From contig NZ_OBQD01000019.1 in NCBI RefSeq assembly GCF_900220975.1, positions 1 through 64,000 on the forward strand: 64,000 nucleotides of DNA, in the 5' to 3' direction. The position numbers and the translations under genes were made by a program. Positions 60,175 to 64,000 of this stretch are shown in pieces. Each line of letters begins with the position of its first letter. Within the stretch, counting starts at the first letter, position 1. Origin of the DNA: Rhizobium subbaraonis (GTDB lineage: Bacteria; Pseudomonadota; Alphaproteobacteria; Rhizobiales; Rhizobiaceae). The notes under the pieces are model-generated. The model was not told the origin of the DNA, did no database searches, and worked only from the letters and a program-made list of their open reading frames with translations.

Positions 60175-62283
60175 TCAGGCCTGGTCGCTCAGCAGAAGCT
60201 GCGTCAATCTTTCGCGTGTGAGCGGCAGGTCGCGCACACGCATGCCCAGGGCGTGCGAGACGGCGTTGCCGATCGCCGCGGAAACAGGCCCCTGCGCGGC
60301 CTCGCCCGCGCCGAGCGGCGCCTCGTTCTCATCGATGATGAACCGCGTTTCGATCTCCGGGACATCGGAAAAGCGCAAGATCGGATAGTTCGACCAATTG
60401 AGCGGCAGGACGCGGCCTTCCGCGACGGGCACGGATTCGAGCAGTGTCCAGCTCGCGGACTGGAGGGCGCCGCCCTCGATCTGGGCGCGGGCGCCTTGCG
60501 GATTTATGAGGCGTCCGGCATCGACGCAGAGCCACAATCTCTCGATCCGCACGGCCTCGTCTACGGTGACCTCGGCGACGGCGGCGAGCCATGCGCCCTT
60601 GTTCTTGTAGCGGGCCACGCCGACGCCACGCCCATGTCCCTCCCCGCCTGCATCGCCCGGCCGCCACCCGCTCATCGCGGCAACCTCGTTCAAGACAGCG
60701 CGGCAGCGATTGTCCTTCAGGTGGCGGAGGCGGAAGGCGATTGGGTCCAGACCGGCGATCACGGCCAGTTCGTCCATCGCGCATTCGATGGCAAAAACAT
60801 TCAGATGCGCGCCGAGCGATCGGAGCGACGAGGTGCGGATCGGACTGCGGGTATCGAGCGAGACGCTGACTTCATGGTCGGGAAAATCATAGAGCGCCGT
60901 CGCGTTGCGCGATGCGCCGCCGCCCGCCAGTTCCGGCAAGTCTTCCACCTGACGAGGAGCGGTGGCCGGATCCAGCGCCTCCGCCGAACTCAGATTGGCA
61001 TAGCCACCGGTTCCCGGCCGCTGTGCCTGTGGTGCGCTGACGACCGACAGCTTCCACGCCGAGACGCTTCCATCGCTGCCAAGTGCTGCTTCGATTTCGG
61101 TCGCCATCGCAGCTCCAAGCGGCCCACGGCTGAGTTCATCGACGCGCGACCACTGCACGCGAACGGGCGTTCCCTTCAATTCGCAGGCGACGATCGCAGC
61201 ATCGAGGGCCGCATCGTCGGCCCCGTTGTGGCCGTAGCATCCGGCACCGGGCACATGGATGACGCGGACGTTTGAAGGGTGAAGACCCAGGCAGGCTGCG
61301 ATCTGGTCGCGCAGGGCGAAAACACCCTGGGAATGGGACCACACCGTCAGCCGATCGTCGACGAAATGCGCAAGCGCGCAGCTGGGACCGATCGAGCCGT
61401 GCGCGATGTAGCCGCGAGAATAGCGCGCGCGGATGGCGGAATTTGTCGCGGGGTGACCGGTCTGTACTTTCCTGACCTCCGTGCGTACCGCGGCCGGCGC
61501 ATTCGCAGCAGACTTTCGCCCGGGATCCGGCGTCCATTCGACGAAGGCCTCGGCTTCGTCATGGGCGGCATGGACGCAATATTCGTCTGCTCCCACAAAT
61601 GCCAGAAAGTCGACCTTCTGAAGGATGGCAACCTTGGGGTGGCGTCGGGCGAAGCGTTCGCGGTCGATCGAGGCCAGCCGCGCCAGTCGAAATGGCTGGC
61701 GGACGATCCGGGCGTGCCGCATGCCATCGAAGGCCATGTCGTGAATAAATCCGCCGGCTGTAAGCCGCTGCAGGACGTCGCCGCGCCGCGCACTGGTTCC
61801 GGCGATGCGATAATCCCGCGAAGGGCGTACGGTCGTCCGGATATCGATCGTCTCGGTCCAGTCGACCTCGGGCGCGAGCGTCCAGAAATCCAGCCCGATA
61901 TCGGTCCCGTCCACGCGCAGCAGGCCGTCGTGGCAGGAAATCTCTTCCGGCCGGTGCCCGCTGCGGGTCGCGGCAACTCGAAGCAATGCCCGCCGGCTCT
62001 GGGCTGCAACCAGTCGCAGAGCTGCGCCGCTGACCTCGATCGACTGGCTGCCTGCGGTGAAGCCCTCATTGGGGGAAAGCAGAGTGTCAGCCGGCAAAAC
62101 CTCGACGCGCTCAAGCGCGACTTCCAGTTCCTCAGCGACAATCTGCGCCAGCGCGACCAAAATTCCCTGACCCAGTTCGACCTTGCCGGTGCGAACCTGT
62201 ACCTTTCCCGGCGCTGCGAACGATATCCAGCGGCCGAGCTGCGGCGTATCCTGCAGGCTTCTGGGCAACGACGGCCCACTCAT
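60175..62283 (-). CDS. Molybdopterin-binding large subunit of a xanthine-oxidase-family hydroxylase (IorB-like)
   Basis: A 702-residue protein with tandem Ald_Xan_dh_C2/MoCoBD regions like isoquinoline 1-oxidoreductase or nicotinate dehydrogenase large subunits. Motifs are TGKVELGQGILVALAQIVAE, RYSRGYIAHGSIGPSCALAH and APLGAGEAAQGPVSAA; the last holds the catalytic Glu of the family. With the two-cluster iron-sulfur subunit it hydroxylates an N-heterocycle or oxidises an aldehyde. ATG 62283 overlaps the small-subunit stop. The electron acceptor (often a cytochrome c subunit) is not encoded nearby in the window. Confidence 0.9.
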   Translation of the reverse strand: MSGPSLPRSLQDTPQLGRWISFAAPGKVQVRTGKVELGQGILVALAQIVAEELEVALERVEVLPADTLLSPNEGFTAGSQSIEVSGAALRLVAAQSRRALLRVAATRSGHRPEEISCHDGLLRVDGTDIGLDFWTLAPEVDWTETIDIRTTVRPSRDYRIAGTSARRGDVLQRLTAGGFIHDMAFDGMRHARIVRQPFRLARLASIDRERFARRHPKVAILQKVDFLAFVGADEYCVHAAHDEAEAFVEWTPDPGRKSAANAPAAVRTEVRKVQTGHPATNSAIRARYSRGYIAHGSIGPSCALAHFVDDRLTVWSHSQGVFALRDQIAACLGLHPSNVRVIHVPGAGCYGHNGADDAALDAAIVACELKGTPVRVQWSRVDELSRGPLGAAMATEIEAALGSDGSVSAWKLSVVSAPQAQRPGTGGYANLSSAEALDPATAPRQVEDLPELAGGGASRNATALYDFPDHEVSVSLDTRSPIRTSSLRSLGAHLNVFAIECAMDELAVIAGLDPIAFRLRHLKDNRCRAVLNEVAAMSGWRPGDAGGEGHGRGVGVARYKNKGAWLAAVAEVTVDEAVRIERLWLCVDAGRLINPQGARAQIEGGALQSASWTLLESVPVAEGRVLPLNWSNYPILRFSDVPEIETRFIIDENEAPLGAGEAAQGPVSAAIGNAVSHALGMRVRDLPLTRERLTQLLLSDQA

Positions 62284-62774
62284 GCCCCAGGCTTCCCGAG
62301 CATCCCCGCGGCGCGCTCCACGGCGCGCAGGATCGGGATATGCGCACCGCAACGGCAGAGATGGCCATCCAGCACCTCTATGATGCGGGCGCGCGAGGGG
62401 TTGATCTCACGGGTGAGGAGGGCGAACGCGCTCATCATGATCCCGGCGAGGCAGTAGCCGCACTGCCCTGCCTGCTCCAGTTCGAACGCGCTCAACAGCG
62501 CGGCTCCGATCGGATCGCCAGCAATCGCTTCGGGCGTGACGACGGTCCGCCCGTCCAGCGCGGACGCCGGCAGGGCGCAGCTGTGACGCGCCTCGCCGTC
62601 GATCAACACCATGCAGGCGCCGCACTGTTCAAGGCCGCAGCCGAAACGGACGGCCGTGAGGCCGAGACGGTTGCGCAGCGTAAAGAGCAGTGGCTCGTCC
62701 GCCTCCAGCGCAACGTCACTGTCGTTGATCCGGCATCGGGGCTGACCGTCCGTGGCGTGGCTTCCATCGGTCAT
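62280..62774 (-). CDS. [2Fe-2S] small subunit of the molybdenum hydroxylase (IorA-like)
   Basis: A 164-residue iron-sulfur protein with both expected clusters. The plant-ferredoxin-type N-terminal set is in VRFGCGLEQCGACMVL followed by SCALP. The helical C-terminal set is in QCGYCLAGIMM and HLCRCGAH. It passes electrons from the molybdenum centre. It overlaps both neighbours by ATGA, so the three genes are translationally coupled. Confidence 0.93.
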   Translation of the reverse strand: MTDGSHATDGQPRCRINDSDVALEADEPLLFTLRNRLGLTAVRFGCGLEQCGACMVLIDGEARHSCALPASALDGRTVVTPEAIAGDPIGAALLSAFELEQAGQCGYCLAGIMMSAFALLTREINPSRARIIEVLDGHLCRCGAHIPILRAVERAAGMLGKPGA

Positions 62775-63844
62775 CGGGGCTGCGGTCCAGCGGAACGCTT
62801 GAAACTGTCCGCCAGCCAGTCTGCGACCATCGGCCGGTAGAGCCAGGGGATGTTGTTGCAGACGTGGTTGCCGCCCGGCAACACGTGCAAATCGGCACCA
62901 TTACGGCAGAAGCGCGCGCAGGCCTCGGCTTCGGCAGGTGGAAATATCCTGTCGCGGCCACCGTGGACAATGAGCGCCGTTGCTCCGGGAGCGTCAACGC
63001 CCTTGAGCGTGAAGGCCGTCGCGCGCTGAGGCACGTCTTTGCTTCCCAGCGAAAAGTGCATGTTGTCGCGATAGACCTGCGGCAGCTCCGGCCAGAACCC
63101 GCCGAGGTCGAAGAAGCCGTTGATCGAGACGACGCCCTGGATGTGGGCGAGGTGCGCCGAGGCGCGAAGCGCCAGGAACCCGCCGAAGGCCATGCCGACG
63201 AGACCAACCTGCCCGGAAAGCTCGCTCCGCCCGCTGACGGCATCGAGTGCCGCATGGATCGCCGGCGCCACGTCCGGCCGCAGTGGCCCGTGCGAACGTC
63301 CCTCGCCTTGCCCCGGTCCGTCGAGCGAAAGCGTGGCGATGCCGCGTGCGTGAAAATGGCGCTCGAAGGCGGGGAATTCTTCCTTGGTCGAGTCCGAGCC
63401 GGGCAGGATGACGGCAAGCGGGCGTGGGGCTGTTCCCGCCGGCATACGGAGCGCCGCGCGCAGGTAACCGTCCTCGAACGGAATGTCGATGATCTCGCCC
63501 GGAGGATCGAGGAGCGGCAGGGCGCGGCGGTAGAGTTCCACCTTTCGCGCAGCGGCAGCAGCTTTGGCGGCGAGGTCGTCGAAGGCCATGAACTGACCGA
63601 AGTGGTAGAAGAGGCTGGCGCGCGCATAGGCCTCGCCCGCGGTGAGCTCATGCCCGTCCGCCAGTGCGGCGGCCGCGATCTGTGCATGCCGGTCGCCCTC
63701 CGCACACCAGGCAGGCAGCCAGTTGGCCCAAATGCCTGCTTGCTCGATGACGGCACGAGCGGTGGCGGAGGGAATGCCGGCAACCTCGATGCGGGGCAGC
63801 CAGTGCTCCACGACGCTAAGCAGCCTGTTTTCGACCTGGTCCAC
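62771..63844 (-). CDS. Alpha/beta hydrolase lacking the nucleophile serine (dihydroxypseudooxynicotine hydrolase family)
   Basis: A 357-residue alpha/beta hydrolase resembling 2,6-dihydroxypseudooxynicotine hydrolase and FrsA-type enzymes. It has a helical N-terminal domain (about residues 1-110), an LDGPGQGEG loop and late D298 (GGRDRIF) and H327 (GGNHVCN). These fall close to the triad positions I recall for that enzyme. The nucleophile elbow reads GMAFGG, with Ala219 where Ser is expected. The start is a GTG at 63844 with GGAG seven bases upstream. It overlaps the iron-sulfur subunit gene by ATGA. Confidence 0.85.
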   Translation of the reverse strand: MDQVENRLLSVVEHWLPRIEVAGIPSATARAVIEQAGIWANWLPAWCAEGDRHAQIAAAALADGHELTAGEAYARASLFYHFGQFMAFDDLAAKAAAAARKVELYRRALPLLDPPGEIIDIPFEDGYLRAALRMPAGTAPRPLAVILPGSDSTKEEFPAFERHFHARGIATLSLDGPGQGEGRSHGPLRPDVAPAIHAALDAVSGRSELSGQVGLVGMAFGGFLALRASAHLAHIQGVVSINGFFDLGGFWPELPQVYRDNMHFSLGSKDVPQRATAFTLKGVDAPGATALIVHGGRDRIFPPAEAEACARFCRNGADLHVLPGGNHVCNNIPWLYRPMVADWLADSFKRSAGPQPR

Positions 63845-63872
63845 GTTTCATCTCCTGCTGCGTCCATTCCAG

Positions 63873-64000
63873 TCATTTCTGGGCAACCGACAGCAGCAAG
63901 TTGCCGGCGGCAGGCCTGGGGAAATAGCGGTCCGACGGTGAGTACAGATCGCCCCGGGGGCCGGCCGGCCGCGGCGCGTCCGCCTATGTCGGCATCGCCA
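63873..64000 (-). other. Possible C-terminal end of an upstream gene, cut by the window edge
   Basis: On the minus strand a short frame ends in TGA at 63873-63875, 29 bases before the hydrolase start. It reads like a protein C-terminus (GDLYSPSDRYFPRPAAGNLL). The same frame meets TAG at 63984-63986, while the adjacent frame (DADIGGRAAAG) stays open to the edge. A GC homopolymer lies at the crossover. This could be a gene end with a frameshift, or chance. Confidence 0.25.

Noticed and set aside
1-64000. tRNA, rRNA or CRISPR arrays
   Set aside because: No cloverleaf-like sequences, rRNA segments or regularly spaced repeats were recognised by eye.

Overview
The window looks like an accessory replicon or variable region of a Rhizobiaceae member (Sinorhizobium/Ensifer, Shinella or Rhizobium type). 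The evidence is the GC-rich coding style, the many ABC and TRAP uptake systems, an ehu/eut/doe ectoine cluster and a hyp hydroxyproline cluster arranged much as in Sinorhizobium meliloti, and an lpiA/acvB lysyl-phosphatidylglycerol operon. I saw no rRNA, tRNA, CRISPR array or replication origin. The genus is an inference.

Layout. Positions 1-3031 are the right end of a Tn3-family transposon: a complete tnpA and its 38-bp terminal inverted repeat, inserted into a hydantoinase gene (hyuA) of which only the first 40 percent or so remains. An IclR regulator precedes hyuA. A betaine-type ABC transporter (5092-8163) diverges from it, behind a long leader that holds a possible 25-codon Cys-rich peptide. 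Next is a minus-strand catabolic operon (17034 down to 8517): XRE-cupin regulator, sugar-type ABC importer with a frameshifted ATPase gene, phosphotriesterase-like hydrolase, amidotransferase-like protein, PfkB kinase, BtpA protein and M20 amidohydrolase. I cannot assign its substrate.

Positions 17147-32441 hold an EamA exporter and a full ectoine/5-hydroxyectoine module: EhuABCD import, EutABC and DoeAB breakdown, EnuR and AsnC-type regulators, DoeC and DoeD, and an alcohol-dehydrogenase-like protein. A TRAP transporter with a small extra membrane protein follows (32560-36039), then a divergent LysE/ArgO exporter and ArgP/LysG regulator. A GlpA-like/GlpB-like/GlpK-like triad occupies 38250-42292 and probably oxidises and phosphorylates a polyol or polyol phosphate.

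Positions 42411-54189 form a hydroxyproline/proline-analogue cluster: HypMNPQ import, D-amino-acid dehydrogenase HypO, aconitase X, a proline-racemase-family protein with a Ser/Thr active-site pair, KGSA dehydrogenase HypH, an Ldh_2 imino-acid reductase, deaminase HypD and regulator HypS. GntR-type operators are visible at several promoters. The rest (54361-63844) holds an endonuclease/phosphatase-family membrane protein, the AcvB-LpiA(MprF) operon, a small WGR protein, and an operon of a two-subunit molybdenum hydroxylase plus an alpha/beta hydrolase that lacks its nucleophile serine. Most genes serve to scavenge osmolytes and amino-acid derivatives and feed them to central metabolism.
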